This document shows, in pieces, positions 36,468 through 45,208 of a DNA stretch of 64,000 nt. The notes under the pieces were generated by a model. That model searched no databases. It saw only the letters and a list, made by a program, of their open reading frames with translations, and was not told the DNA's origin. Position 1 is the first letter of the stretch; each line of letters starts with the position of its first letter. The stretch comes from Thalassobium sp. R2A62 (GTDB lineage Bacteria; Pseudomonadota; Alphaproteobacteria; Rhodobacterales; Rhodobacteraceae): NCBI RefSeq assembly GCF_000161835.1, contig NZ_GG697169.2, positions 481,852 to 545,851 on the forward strand. The letters run 5' to 3'. A program made the position numbers and the translations under genes.

Positions 36468-36662
36468 GTGACGGGGCTGTTGGTCAATACTGGGATCGCG
36501 ATTGCGGTCTTTTGGGGCATCACATTTCTGTGGCGCTCTGACAGCTATTCTGCGTCCGAGTTTTGGACGCATTGGCCCGCTGTGTTGAGTTTTGGCCCGA
36601 TTTATCTGGTTCTGACCATAATCTTGACCCGTCGCCGCACAGCGCAGGAGATCGACGGATGA
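36468..36662 (+). CDS. Small membrane protein in the suf operon (a)
   Basis: 64 residues from GTG 36468, three bases after the sufB stop. Two hydrophobic helices (LLVNTGIAIAVFWGITFLW and PAVLSFGPIYLVLTIILT) end in a basic TRRRTAQEIDG. Family unknown. The stop overlaps the next gene's start (ATGA), so the two small proteins are likely made together and may pair in the membrane. Confidence 0.7.
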   Translation: MTGLLVNTGIAIAVFWGITFLWRSDSYSASEFWTHWPAVLSFGPIYLVLTIILTRRRTAQEIDG

Positions 36663-36832
36663 TCGGTCGTATTCTGATACCCGCTGTTCTCACTGGCGGA
36701 TTTTGCAGCGGCTTTGCCGTGCTGATCGATGCTGTTTTGCCGCCTTTGATGGGCGGTGAGGTCGCAATCATTGCTGGATTGTCCGGATTTTTGGGCAGCC
36801 TCTTTGCCTATCTTCTTGTGGGGCGCAAATGA
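36659..36832 (+). CDS. Small membrane protein in the suf operon (b)
   Basis: 57 residues from ATG 36659 (MIGRILIPAVLTGGFCSGFAVLIDAVLPPLMGG), two membrane helices, ending LVGRK. The ATG overlaps the upstream stop by 4 bp; longer in-frame starts lie inside the previous gene and are less likely. Family unknown. Confidence 0.65.
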   Translation: MIGRILIPAVLTGGFCSGFAVLIDAVLPPLMGGEVAIIAGLSGFLGSLFAYLLVGRK

Positions 36833-36922
36833 TGACCCCTGATTTCGGCAAATTGACGTCTCATTCCCGCCCTGTTTGCTGGGTAGTCGGACCTTACCAA
36901 TCATGTGTAAAGGCCGTTCCCA

Positions 36923-37453
36923 ATGACAGAAATCTGCAAAAACGCGCAGAAAGCCGAGTTTGCACAGCGGATCGCGCAGATCAACGATCCGCTCAATACC
37001 GAGTATGTCGATCCCGAGACCAACATGCTGATCCCCAAGAAAATGGGGCGCAAAACCGTACAGATCGGCGCGTTCGGAAGAATGGGCTATCCATTGTCTT
37101 TGGTGATGGCGCTGTTTTCTGGCGTGTTCGCGGTGATGGCGATCCGTTTCGCTCGGTTTCATTTCCTCGGGTACAACGATTTGGAAATGAACGCCGATAT
37201 GATGTTTGGAATGGACGTCGTGATGGGCATGGGGATCGTGTTGTTCTTTCGCGAGACCTTCAATCTCAAACTACTTTCACACATGGCATTGTTGGGCACC
37301 AGTCTGATGGGCGCGGTGCTGGGTCTGCACAATCTGGTTTGGATGTATCCAGCCAAGTTCGGCAGCGTGTTTTCCCCCGAATGGGTCGCGATGACCAAAG
37401 CAATGGCCGAGCCGAATTCGATTCTGTTTCGCGGAGTTGCCTACCTGATCTAG
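36923..37453 (+). CDS. Hypothetical multi-helix membrane protein
   Basis: 176 residues. A soluble N-terminal 60 residues (MTEICKNAQKAEFAQRIAQINDPLNTEYVDPETNMLIPKK) is followed by four hydrophobic segments (LVMALFSGVFAVMAI, MDVVMGMGIVLFF, LGTSLMGAVLGLHNLVWMY and flanks). No family recognised. The ORF overlapping in another frame (36829-37467) is Arg-rich and rejected. It is located between sufB and sufC in the same direction. Confidence 0.75.
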   Translation: MTEICKNAQKAEFAQRIAQINDPLNTEYVDPETNMLIPKKMGRKTVQIGAFGRMGYPLSLVMALFSGVFAVMAIRFARFHFLGYNDLEMNADMMFGMDVVMGMGIVLFFRETFNLKLLSHMALLGTSLMGAVLGLHNLVWMYPAKFGSVFSPEWVAMTKAMAEPNSILFRGVAYLI

Positions 37454-37463
37454 AGGTGTCGGC

Positions 37464-38054
37464 ATGAGCGTGATTGAAAGACCCACGCTCACCTTGCCAA
37501 AGGCCGAAGCCGCGTGGATCACGCAGGCCTACTCTGATGCGTCCGCTATTTTGGAATACGGCAGTGGTGGCTCGACGGTGATGGCTGCCGAAATGTCGGG
37601 CAAAACAATCTTTTCAGTTGAAAGCGACCGGCACTGGGCCGCGATGATGTCGGAATACTTTGACGCCAACCCGTCGGCATCGCCTGTAAACATGCATTGG
37701 GCTGACATCGGTCCTACGGTTGCGTGGGGTAGCCCCAAGAATACCAAAAACCATCAAAAGTTTAGCCGTTACCCGCTGAACGTATGGGACCGCGATGATT
37801 TCGTGCACCCAGATACTGTTTTGATTGATGGCCGTTTTCGGCAGGGCTGTTTGTTGGCGGTCTTGTTTCGTGCGACCAAGCCTGTGACCGTCTATTTCGA
37901 CGACTACATGAACCGTAAAACCTATCATCAAATTGAAGAATTTGTGCCGCGTGTCGATTACATCGGACGTATGGCGCGGTTTGAGGTGACACCCAGAGAC
38001 ATCAAACCGGCCGAACTGGGCCGGATCACCGAGATCATGGGGAACCCGCGTTAG
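37464..38054 (+). CDS. SAM-methyltransferase-like hypothetical protein
   Basis: 196 residues. ILEYGSGGSTVMAAEM (residues 27-43) resembles the SAM-binding loop of class I methyltransferases, and IFSVESDRHWAAMM the following acidic strand. DTVLIDGRFRQGCLL fits a later core strand. I can place no substrate; relatives occur as conserved unknowns in roseobacters. It starts 10 bp after the preceding gene and lies 31 bp before sufC. Confidence 0.7.
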   Translation: MSVIERPTLTLPKAEAAWITQAYSDASAILEYGSGGSTVMAAEMSGKTIFSVESDRHWAAMMSEYFDANPSASPVNMHWADIGPTVAWGSPKNTKNHQKFSRYPLNVWDRDDFVHPDTVLIDGRFRQGCLLAVLFRATKPVTVYFDDYMNRKTYHQIEEFVPRVDYIGRMARFEVTPRDIKPAELGRITEIMGNPR

Positions 38055-38085
38055 GCGGACCCAAACGAATATAAAGGAGACAGAA

Positions 38086-38841
38086 ATGTTGGAAATCAAA
38101 GGCCTAAAGGTCGATCTGGAAGACGAAGATAAGCAGATCCTCAAGGGTGTTGATCTGTCCATTGAACCGGGCAAGGTCCACGCGATCATGGGTCCCAATG
38201 GTTCAGGTAAATCCACGCTGAGCTATGTTCTGTCTGGCAAAGACGGCTACGAAGTCACCGGTGGTGCGGCGACGCTTGATGGTGTCGATCTTTTGGACAT
38301 GGAGCCAGAACAACGCGCGGCAGCGGGCCTATTTCTGGCGTTTCAGTATCCCGTCGAAATCCCAGGTGTTGGTAACATGACGTTCTTGCGGACCGCAGTG
38401 AACAGCCAGCGCAAAGCACGCGGCGAAGACGAGATGTCTGCGGCTGATTTCCTGAAGCTGGTGCGTGCAAAGGCCAAGAGCTTGAAAATCGACGCTGACA
38501 TGTTGAAGCGTCCGGTCAATGTCGGCTTTTCCGGTGGTGAGAAAAAGCGCAACGAGATTTTGCAGATGGCGATGCTCGAGCCCAAGATGTGCATCTTGGA
38601 TGAAACAGACTCGGGTTTGGACGTCGATGCGATGAAATTGGTGGCCGAAGGCGTCAATGCATTGCGGTCCGAGGGGCGTTCGTTTCTTGTGATCACGCAC
38701 TACCAGCGTTTGCTGGACCACATTCAGCCGGACGTCGTGCACATCATGGCCGATGGTCGCATTGTTAAAACAGGCGGTCCGGATCTGGCGCTTGAGGTCG
38801 AAAACAACGGCTATGCTGACATTTTGTCGGAGGTCGCATAA
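38086..38841 (+). CDS. sufC: Fe-S assembly ATPase SufC
   Basis: 251-residue ABC-type ATPase that powers the SufBCD scaffold. Walker A GPNGSGKST near residue 34, signature FSGGEKKRNEILQ, Walker B CILDETDSGLDVDAM. AAAGGAGA lies before the ATG. The stop overlaps the sufD start. Confidence 0.98.
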   Translation: MLEIKGLKVDLEDEDKQILKGVDLSIEPGKVHAIMGPNGSGKSTLSYVLSGKDGYEVTGGAATLDGVDLLDMEPEQRAAAGLFLAFQYPVEIPGVGNMTFLRTAVNSQRKARGEDEMSAADFLKLVRAKAKSLKIDADMLKRPVNVGFSGGEKKRNEILQMAMLEPKMCILDETDSGLDVDAMKLVAEGVNALRSEGRSFLVITHYQRLLDHIQPDVVHIMADGRIVKTGGPDLALEVENNGYADILSEVA

Positions 38842-40130
38842 TGGCCCTGCCGCAACTAAAGCAAGACGCGACTGACGCGCGGCTCGCGGCACTGTCGATG
38901 CCTTTGGGCGCTGCGTGGGCTGTCGAGGCACGCGGCGATGCGTTGGCGCGGGTGACCAAAATGGGTCTGCCGAGCCGCCGTGACGAGTATTGGAAATATA
39001 CTGAGCCTTCGAGCTTGGTTGACGAGGCGGCGACCGAGGCCGCGCTGTTTTCCAGCGATGAAGCGCCAATGTTCGACCAAATCGACCGGTTAAAGATTGT
39101 CTTTGTGGACGGAGTGTTTGATGCCGATGCATCCGACGATTTGGCAATGGATGGTGTGACCATCGAACGCTTGTCAGATGTTATGGCGCACGACATCCAT
39201 TGGGTGCGTGACATCTACGGTGTGCTCGAGACCAAAGGCCAAGACCCTGTTGAACGCCCGCTGGCCGCATTGAACACAGCCTTTGCTGACGACGGCATAG
39301 TGATCCACGCGACAGGGCAGGCGGCACGTCCGATCTCTTTGATCTATTTGCACCGCGATACGTCTTCCGACGTGATGCTGCACCACGTTGTCCGCGTTGA
39401 CGAAGGTGCCAGCGTGACTGTTCTCGAGAACGGAGCAGCGGCTGCGCGGTTCAATTCCGTCACGGAAGTCGAGATTGCGGACCGGTCTGCGTTCCACCAT
39501 GTGCGGGCCCAAGGGCGCGACCATGAACGTCGTGCTGTAACGGGCTTGTTCGCCCAATTGGGAACCGAAAGCCTGTTCAAGTCCTTTACGTTGACCGCAA
39601 ACGGCGTGATGACCCGCAACGAATGTGTGTTGGAGCTAACCGGTGACGACGCACAGGCCCATGTGGCAGGGGCGGCTGTTGGTGATGGCGGTGATTTCCT
39701 TCATGACGACACAGTGTTTATCACCCACGATGCGGTGAACTGCGAGAGCCGTCAGGTCTTTAAGAAGGTGCTGCGTAACGGTGCGACAGGCGTGTTCCAA
39801 GGCAAGATCTTGGTCAAAGCGGATGCTCAGAAAACTGATGGGTATCAGATTTCGCAATCGTTGCTGTTGGATGGTGACAGCCAGTTCTTGGCCAAGCCAG
39901 AGCTGGAAATCTATGCCGACGATGTGGCGTGTTCGCACGGCTCGACGTCGGGTGCTATCGACGACGATGCGTTGTTCTATTTGCAGTCCCGCGGCGTACC
40001 TGTTGGGCAAGCACAGGACCTGTTGACGCTCGCGTTCCTTGCCGAGGCATTGGACGAGATCGAGAACGAAGACCTTGCGGATGCTTTGCGTGACCGTCTT
40101 GAAAACTGGTTGATGCGCAGGCGCGACTGA
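38841..40130 (+). CDS. sufD: Fe-S assembly protein SufD
   Basis: 429 residues, SufB paralogue in the scaffold. The C-terminal conserved region reads KTDGYQISQSLLLDGDSQFLAKPELEIYADDVACSHGSTSGAIDDDALFYLQSRGV. Start and stop each overlap neighbours by a base, consistent with tight coupling to SufC. Confidence 0.97.
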   Translation: MALPQLKQDATDARLAALSMPLGAAWAVEARGDALARVTKMGLPSRRDEYWKYTEPSSLVDEAATEAALFSSDEAPMFDQIDRLKIVFVDGVFDADASDDLAMDGVTIERLSDVMAHDIHWVRDIYGVLETKGQDPVERPLAALNTAFADDGIVIHATGQAARPISLIYLHRDTSSDVMLHHVVRVDEGASVTVLENGAAAARFNSVTEVEIADRSAFHHVRAQGRDHERRAVTGLFAQLGTESLFKSFTLTANGVMTRNECVLELTGDDAQAHVAGAAVGDGGDFLHDDTVFITHDAVNCESRQVFKKVLRNGATGVFQGKILVKADAQKTDGYQISQSLLLDGDSQFLAKPELEIYADDVACSHGSTSGAIDDDALFYLQSRGVPVGQAQDLLTLAFLAEALDEIENEDLADALRDRLENWLMRRRD

Positions 40131-40627
40131 TGGCGATCTCGCAGGATATCATCCAAAGCTGGCGGCGCCCTGCTGTCGTCATGCGCCGTCTGTTGGATAT
40201 GGGCACACGAGAGGATCGTGTGCTCGCCATTCTGATGGGTGCGTGTTTGACCATCTTCATTGCGCAATTGCCACGGCTGTCGCGCACGGCACATCTCGAA
40301 GACGTTGGACTGGATCAATTGGTCGCCTATGAATTTCTGGGCTGGTTGATGATCTGGCCGCTGGCATTCTATGTCATCGCCGCCATCAGCCATTTGATCG
40401 CTCGCATATTTGGGGCCCAAGGCACATTCTATACCGCACGATTGGCGTTGTTCTGGTCGTTGTTGGCTTCGACACCTGCGGTGTTGTTGCACGGTCTTGT
40501 GGCGGGTTTCATCGGGGCAGGTCCGGCGCTGACCTTGGTCGGTGCAGTCTGGGCGATCGCGTTTCTGTTGATCTGGTCGTTCTGTTTTCGCGAGGCCGAA
40601 TTCCGCGTTGAGCGCGTCACATCATGA
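40130..40627 (+). CDS. YIP1-like membrane protein (a)
   Basis: 165 residues with four or five membrane helices (ILMGACLTIFIAQL, FLGWLMIWPLAFYVIAAISHLIA, ALFWSLLASTPAVLLHGLVAGFI, LVGAVWAIAFLLIWSF). The layout resembles YIP1-family proteins. The start overlaps the sufD stop, and the end overlaps the next gene by 4 bp. A role in cluster assembly is not established. Confidence 0.75.
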   Translation: MAISQDIIQSWRRPAVVMRRLLDMGTREDRVLAILMGACLTIFIAQLPRLSRTAHLEDVGLDQLVAYEFLGWLMIWPLAFYVIAAISHLIARIFGAQGTFYTARLALFWSLLASTPAVLLHGLVAGFIGAGPALTLVGAVWAIAFLLIWSFCFREAEFRVERVTS

Positions 40628-41208
40628 AGCAGTTTCTCGCCTTGGTCTGGGGGGCTTTGACCCAACCGGGTGATAGCGCGCGGATGGTGATGACCGTTTC
40701 CGCGCCACGCAATGCGATGTGGTCTGTGTTGGTTTTGATCAGCATCGCGACTGTGTTCTTGCGTTATGGCGCTGCGGCGTTGGGCGGGATACCTGCAGAG
40801 GCTACGACACTCGGCATGGCGCCCATGACCCTTGCGGTGGTGGTGGCGTCTTGGCAGGTGATCATGGTCTTTGCTCTCTATTTCACATGCCAGGCGTTGC
40901 AAGGTACGGGCAGTTTCGAGAACACGCTCAAATTGATGGTTTGGCTGCAGATGGTTCTGTTGGTGGTCGAAGTTGCACAGATTTCGCTCTTGCTGATTTC
41001 ACCCGAACTGGGCCAATTCGCCGCATTCGTATCGCTCGGGTTGCTCTTGTGGTGCTTGGTAAACTTTCTAAATGTGTTGCATGGCTATGAAAGCCTTGGG
41101 AAATCTACGTTTTGCCTATTTGTGGCTGTGACCGGACTGATCGTGGGCGCATCGTTGATTATCACACTGATCGGGGCCGCCGTGCCCGGAGGATATTTGA
41201 ATGTATGA
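40624..41208 (+). CDS. YIP1-like membrane protein (b)
   Basis: 194 residues, five predicted helices, with the YIP1-type N-terminus (LVWGALTQPGDSARMVM) and a Gly/Thr-rich central loop (CQALQGTGSFENTLKLMVW). Probably pairs with the preceding protein, as both starts are translationally coupled. It overlaps sufS by 8 bp. Confidence 0.75.
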   Translation: MKQFLALVWGALTQPGDSARMVMTVSAPRNAMWSVLVLISIATVFLRYGAAALGGIPAEATTLGMAPMTLAVVVASWQVIMVFALYFTCQALQGTGSFENTLKLMVWLQMVLLVVEVAQISLLLISPELGQFAAFVSLGLLLWCLVNFLNVLHGYESLGKSTFCLFVAVTGLIVGASLIITLIGAAVPGGYLNV

Positions 41209-42421
41209 CGTCTCTGAAATTCGCCGTGATTTCCCAATCCTCGCCCGCGAGGTAAATGGAAAACCGCTGGTTTATCTTGATAACGGCGCGTCTGCTCAAA
41301 AGCCGCAGGTCGTGATCGATGCGATCACGCGCGCGTACGCCGAAGAATATTCTAACGTGCACCGCGGCTTGCACTACCTGTCGAACCTCGCGACCGAGAA
41401 ATACGAAAGCGTGCGTGGCACGATTGCGCGTTTTCTGAACGCGGCGTTTGAAGACGAGATTGTGCTAAATTCGGGCACCACCGAAGGCATCAACACCGTG
41501 GCTTACGGTTGGGCGATGCCGCGGCTCGAGGCCGGCGACGAGATCATCCTGTCCGTGATGGAGCACCACGCCAATATCGTGCCGTGGCACTTCTTGCGTG
41601 AACGCCAAGGCGTCGTGCTCAAGTGGGTCGACGTAGACACCAATGGTGATCTTGATACCCAAACGGTGATTGATGCCATGGGCCCGAAAACCAAATTGGT
41701 TGCTGTGACCCATCTGTCCAATGTGTTGGGGACAGTCGTGGACGTGAAAACGATCACCCAAGCGGCCCACGAACGCAGCATCCCAGTGCTGGTTGATGGG
41801 TCCCAAGCGACAGTGCACCAACCTGTTGATGTGGCTGACATCGGTTGCGATTTCTACGCCATCACGGGTCACAAGCTGTATGGCCCGTCGGGTTCTGGGG
41901 CGATCTATATCAAATCCGAGCGGATGGCCGAGATGCGTCCGTTTATCGGTGGTGGTGATATGATCCGCGAGGTTCACAAGGACGTGGTGACCTACAATGA
42001 TGCCCCGATGAAGTTCGAAGCTGGCACACCGGGTATCGTGCAAGCGATCGGTCTAGGGGTCGCGCTGGATTATATGATGGAGCTGGGGATGGATAACATC
42101 GCCGCCCACGAACGCGATTTGCGAGACTATGCCCGCACGCGGCTTGAAGGGCTGAATTGGCTAAACGTCCAAGGCAACAGCGCAACCAAGGCGGCGATCT
42201 TTTCGTTTACTTTGAACGGTGCCGCACATGCCCATGACATCTCGACCGTGCTGGACAAAAGGGGCGTGGCCGTGCGTGCTGGACATCACTGCGCGCAGCC
42301 GTTGATGGAGCATTTGGGTGTGCCTGCAACCGCGCGTGCGTCCTTTGGTCTGTATAACACGCGCGACGAGGTTGATGTGCTCGTTGATGCCTTGGAGTTG
42401 TGCCAGGACCTCTTTGCCTGA
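41201..42421 (+). CDS. sufS: Cysteine desulfurase SufS
   Basis: 406 residues, group II desulfurase. PLP Lys225 (ITGHKLYGPSGSG) and the active Cys364 (VRAGHHCAQPLM, short loop) are present. The N-terminus YDVSEIRRDFPILAREVNGKPLVYLDNGASAQKP is diagnostic. In E. coli SufS needs SufE; no sufE, sufU or sufA is seen nearby. Last gene of the operon in this window. Confidence 0.97.
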   Translation: MYDVSEIRRDFPILAREVNGKPLVYLDNGASAQKPQVVIDAITRAYAEEYSNVHRGLHYLSNLATEKYESVRGTIARFLNAAFEDEIVLNSGTTEGINTVAYGWAMPRLEAGDEIILSVMEHHANIVPWHFLRERQGVVLKWVDVDTNGDLDTQTVIDAMGPKTKLVAVTHLSNVLGTVVDVKTITQAAHERSIPVLVDGSQATVHQPVDVADIGCDFYAITGHKLYGPSGSGAIYIKSERMAEMRPFIGGGDMIREVHKDVVTYNDAPMKFEAGTPGIVQAIGLGVALDYMMELGMDNIAAHERDLRDYARTRLEGLNWLNVQGNSATKAAIFSFTLNGAAHAHDISTVLDKRGVAVRAGHHCAQPLMEHLGVPATARASFGLYNTRDEVDVLVDALELCQDLFA

Positions 42422-42475
42422 CGCGCGGTTTTGCCGTTGCGGGGCAGAGGGCGCGGCGCTATAGATCACGAAGAC

Positions 42476-42552
<77 letters not shown>

Positions 42553-42627
42553 ATTCCCACAATGATGACTGACCCAGCTTGGGAGAACCTATTGTGCAGG
42601 CTCAACCCCGTGGCGCCAAATTCTAAG

Positions 42628-43608
42628 CTACGACAGATCCATGACCCGCAACGTTTGGTCACCGTAGTTCGTCACGGCGTGCTTGTTGTCATGAAGGTCT
42701 AGCCCGTGTGGCATGCCCATCCCCTTGATCGTCCTCGATAGAGACAGCTTTCCTTTGGCAGAAAGCTTAAAGATGTCGACACGGTCCAGATACTGGTTGG
42801 CTGCAAAAACCTCGCCCTTGTAGGCTTTGCAGGCATCAATATGCCCTTTGCCTTTCCAACGGCTTACAAACTCGGGTTCGGTCTCGCGCAGGTTTTCGAG
42901 GATTTTGTAGACATAGGCCGTGGCAAACATCCACCATTTCCGACTGAATAGGTAGGTGGCCTTGGCCCCAACTTTTATGTGATCTGTACGCGCAAAGACG
43001 GCAGCAGAACCATCAATGAATGCAACATCTTGGCACTGTTGCTCGGTGTCGATCTGATGGATCAGTTTCTTCGTTTCGATGTCCGCGATTTGGTGGCATT
43101 TTTTCTTGTTGCCGCAATAAGTGAGCCACAATAGGCTGGGATGATTGGGGATAAACCTGACGCCATTCAGGCCCTTGAAATTATTCTCGTTAATCTCGCC
43201 TTCAAACTCGATCTTGTCACCTTCAAGCCGGTAGATTCCAACCGAGCCTTGGTAAAATTTGCTGACGATGATGCGCCCGTCTTGGAAATCCATCAAGTCT
43301 GTTTGGACCGCGGTTCCATCCGTAATGACAGTGGGAACGGAGCTTATGATCTCTAAATTGCCATCGCTGATGGATGCCAAATACATTCGCTTTTCGTTGA
43401 AATCAGCGCAAAGTACACGATCGAGACCAATAAAATTAGCTGAGGTTAGACCACTGTTCCGCGACTTGTTTTTTATGGTCGCGATGTGAGGTTCTTCGAT
43501 GGTTGGAAATTGGTGAATTACAATTGATGACATCTCTTGTCTAATAGCGGAGGCCTTTGACTGATCCAGAAACGGCCAATAATTGGCGGCAAGAGTTTCT
43601 TTGCTCAA
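42628..43608 (-). CDS. Hypothetical propeller-like protein
   Basis: 326 residues without signal peptide or membrane helix. Repeated short strands with turns such as RVLCADFNEKRMYLASI, GRIIVSKFYQGSVGIYRL, GVRFIPNHPSLLWLTY, GEVFAANQYLDRVDIFKL and HAVTNYGDQTLRVMDLS suggest a beta-propeller of about six blades. No family recognised. It could start at Met26 (MSSIVIHQF). It is more AT-rich and Lys-rich than the flanks and stands alone next to tRNA-Arg, so it may be acquired. Confidence 0.7.
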   Translation of the reverse strand: MSKETLAANYWPFLDQSKASAIRQEMSSIVIHQFPTIEEPHIATIKNKSRNSGLTSANFIGLDRVLCADFNEKRMYLASISDGNLEIISSVPTVITDGTAVQTDLMDFQDGRIIVSKFYQGSVGIYRLEGDKIEFEGEINENNFKGLNGVRFIPNHPSLLWLTYCGNKKKCHQIADIETKKLIHQIDTEQQCQDVAFIDGSAAVFARTDHIKVGAKATYLFSRKWWMFATAYVYKILENLRETEPEFVSRWKGKGHIDACKAYKGEVFAANQYLDRVDIFKLSAKGKLSLSRTIKGMGMPHGLDLHDNKHAVTNYGDQTLRVMDLS

Positions 43609-43770
43609 TCAAGCATTAATTTGTCTGGATGAGCATACTGGGTGTTCCAGATCTTTCAATCACCGCAGGCGTTTATGTCTGATCACCCAATTTTGACGTA
43701 GTCGTTATTGGTCACTGACCATCGTTGCAGCGTAGCCTGTTTACATTGCTCGCTACCAAAGGGTCACCCA

Positions 43771-44991
43771 ATGCCAAAACGTTTCACATCGTCACTTCGC
43801 AGTGCGTTCACTGCAGCCGTCACTGCGGGTGGGCTCTTGCTATCTGCATGCGCGCAGGCCGACACACCACCTGCCTATGTGATCGAACAATATGGCGAGC
43901 CACCTGCGACAATCCAAAGCCCGCTCGGCGATGCCGTTCGCGATGCGGTTGAAATCGCCTTTGTAGACAGCATGAACAATTCATTCTGGGGTGAAGATCA
44001 GGCATCAGCTTTGACTGTCAGTACCGCGTCTGGTGATGCGCGGGTGGCGTGGTTGATCAGTGATTTGATGCGCTTTGTCCGTGGTCCAGAGCTAAATGAC
44101 GAACTGACTGCGGCCGCCTCGGAATTGCTGGGCAAAGAGCTGAGCCCGATCAATGGTTGGGGTGTCGTCACGGATCATCTGATCGCGTGGGATATTCCCG
44201 AACCGCCGAACTACCTAGACACCAAACGGGCAATCTTCACCACTGTTGTGCCGGCTTGGGAGCGTCTCTTTGTCGAAGGGGACATCGACTCGCGACATGT
44301 ATCGTGGGGTGGCGTGTTGATTGATGATCGTCCTTTTGATCGCACGGATGATCCTTGTAACTGTATTCCCGCAGCCGACAATCCGGACGTGATCGCTGCG
44401 GCTGATGCCGATTGGTTGAACGAGGACGACGTTGTGTTCGGTGTCCAGGTCAATGGCGAATACCGCGCCTATCCCCGCCAGATCATGGAAGTCCGCGAAG
44501 TGGTCAATGACACACTGGGCGGCCGCGATTTGGGTATTCCCTATTGTACGCTGTGCGGTGCGGCACAGGCCTATTTTACGGATGGGATGCCAGCCGGAGT
44601 TCAGCGGCCCGTTTTGCGCACTTCGGGTCTTCTGATCCGCTCGAACAAGGTCATGTACGATATCAATACATTTACGGTTTTTGTCACGTTCAAGGGAACA
44701 GCTGTTGCTGGACCTCTGGCGGACAAAGGCATCGTACTAGAGCAAGCGTCGGTCATCACGACAGATTGGGCGACATGGCGTGCAGCACATCCTGAAACAA
44801 CGGTTCTGACAGAACGTCATGCATTGGGTCGCAATCCCGATTTCCGCAATGGACGGGATGCGAATGGCCCAATCTTTCCTGTGGGTGACGTTGATCCACG
44901 GTTGCCCGTGCACGAGGACGTCATCGGCGTGACGACAGCCTCGGGGCCGGCGGTTGCATTTCCGCGGGCCACGGCACTGGTCGCCCTTTAG
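43771..44991 (+). CDS. DUF3179 lipoprotein, truncated by in-frame stops
   Basis: 406 residues from ATG 43771 (MPKRFTSSLRSAF); a lipobox LLLSACAQ puts the lipidated Cys near residue 27. The DUF3179 core is present (NGEYRAYPRQIMEVREVVNDTLGGRDLGIPYCTLCGAAQAYF), with a CTLCGAAQ motif. The function of the family is unknown. The frame stops at TAG 44989, but the same frame continues after a second stop (TAA 44998) for 48 codons that read like the normal family C-terminus. The product is therefore probably shortened, or the gene is a recent pseudogene. Confidence 0.8.
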   Translation: MPKRFTSSLRSAFTAAVTAGGLLLSACAQADTPPAYVIEQYGEPPATIQSPLGDAVRDAVEIAFVDSMNNSFWGEDQASALTVSTASGDARVAWLISDLMRFVRGPELNDELTAAASELLGKELSPINGWGVVTDHLIAWDIPEPPNYLDTKRAIFTTVVPAWERLFVEGDIDSRHVSWGGVLIDDRPFDRTDDPCNCIPAADNPDVIAAADADWLNEDDVVFGVQVNGEYRAYPRQIMEVREVVNDTLGGRDLGIPYCTLCGAAQAYFTDGMPAGVQRPVLRTSGLLIRSNKVMYDINTFTVFVTFKGTAVAGPLADKGIVLEQASVITTDWATWRAAHPETTVLTERHALGRNPDFRNGRDANGPIFPVGDVDPRLPVHEDVIGVTTASGPAVAFPRATALVAL

Positions 44992-45147
44992 CAAGGCTAA
45001 GACATCAAGGTCGAAAATATTCGACTGGTGCTGGATGCAGGCGGCATCCGTGCAATCGGCGAAGATGGCCAGGACGTTGGCAGGCACCAAGCGTTTTGGT
45101 TCGCGTGGTCGCAATTCCATCCTGATGCGGTTCTGTGGCAGGGCTAA
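44989..45147 (+). pseudogene. C-terminal remnant of the DUF3179 gene
   Basis: Directly in frame after the TAG: CAA GGC TAA, then 48 open codons reading DIKVENIRLVLDAGGIRAIGE and ending HQAFWFAWSQFHPDAVLWQG. AFWFAW-x-FHPD is typical of DUF3179 ends. Two nonsense codons within four codons separate it from the main frame. Confidence 0.7.
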
Positions 45148-45165
45148 ATTAGGACCAAACAACAA

Positions 45166-45187
45166 AAAAGCGCCCTAAGGCGCTTTT
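45166..45187. terminator. Bidirectional terminator
   Basis: AAAAGCGCC-CTAA-GGCGCTTTT between the DUF3179 gene and the convergent DUF882 gene. Confidence 0.8.
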
Positions 45188-45208
45188 GCTTTGGCTTGTT
45201 AGGGCGGC

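Noticed and set aside
36829-37467. 212-codon frame between sufB and sufC
   Set aside because: It is Arg/Asp-rich without hydrophobic pattern and overlaps the credible membrane-protein frame at 36923-37453.
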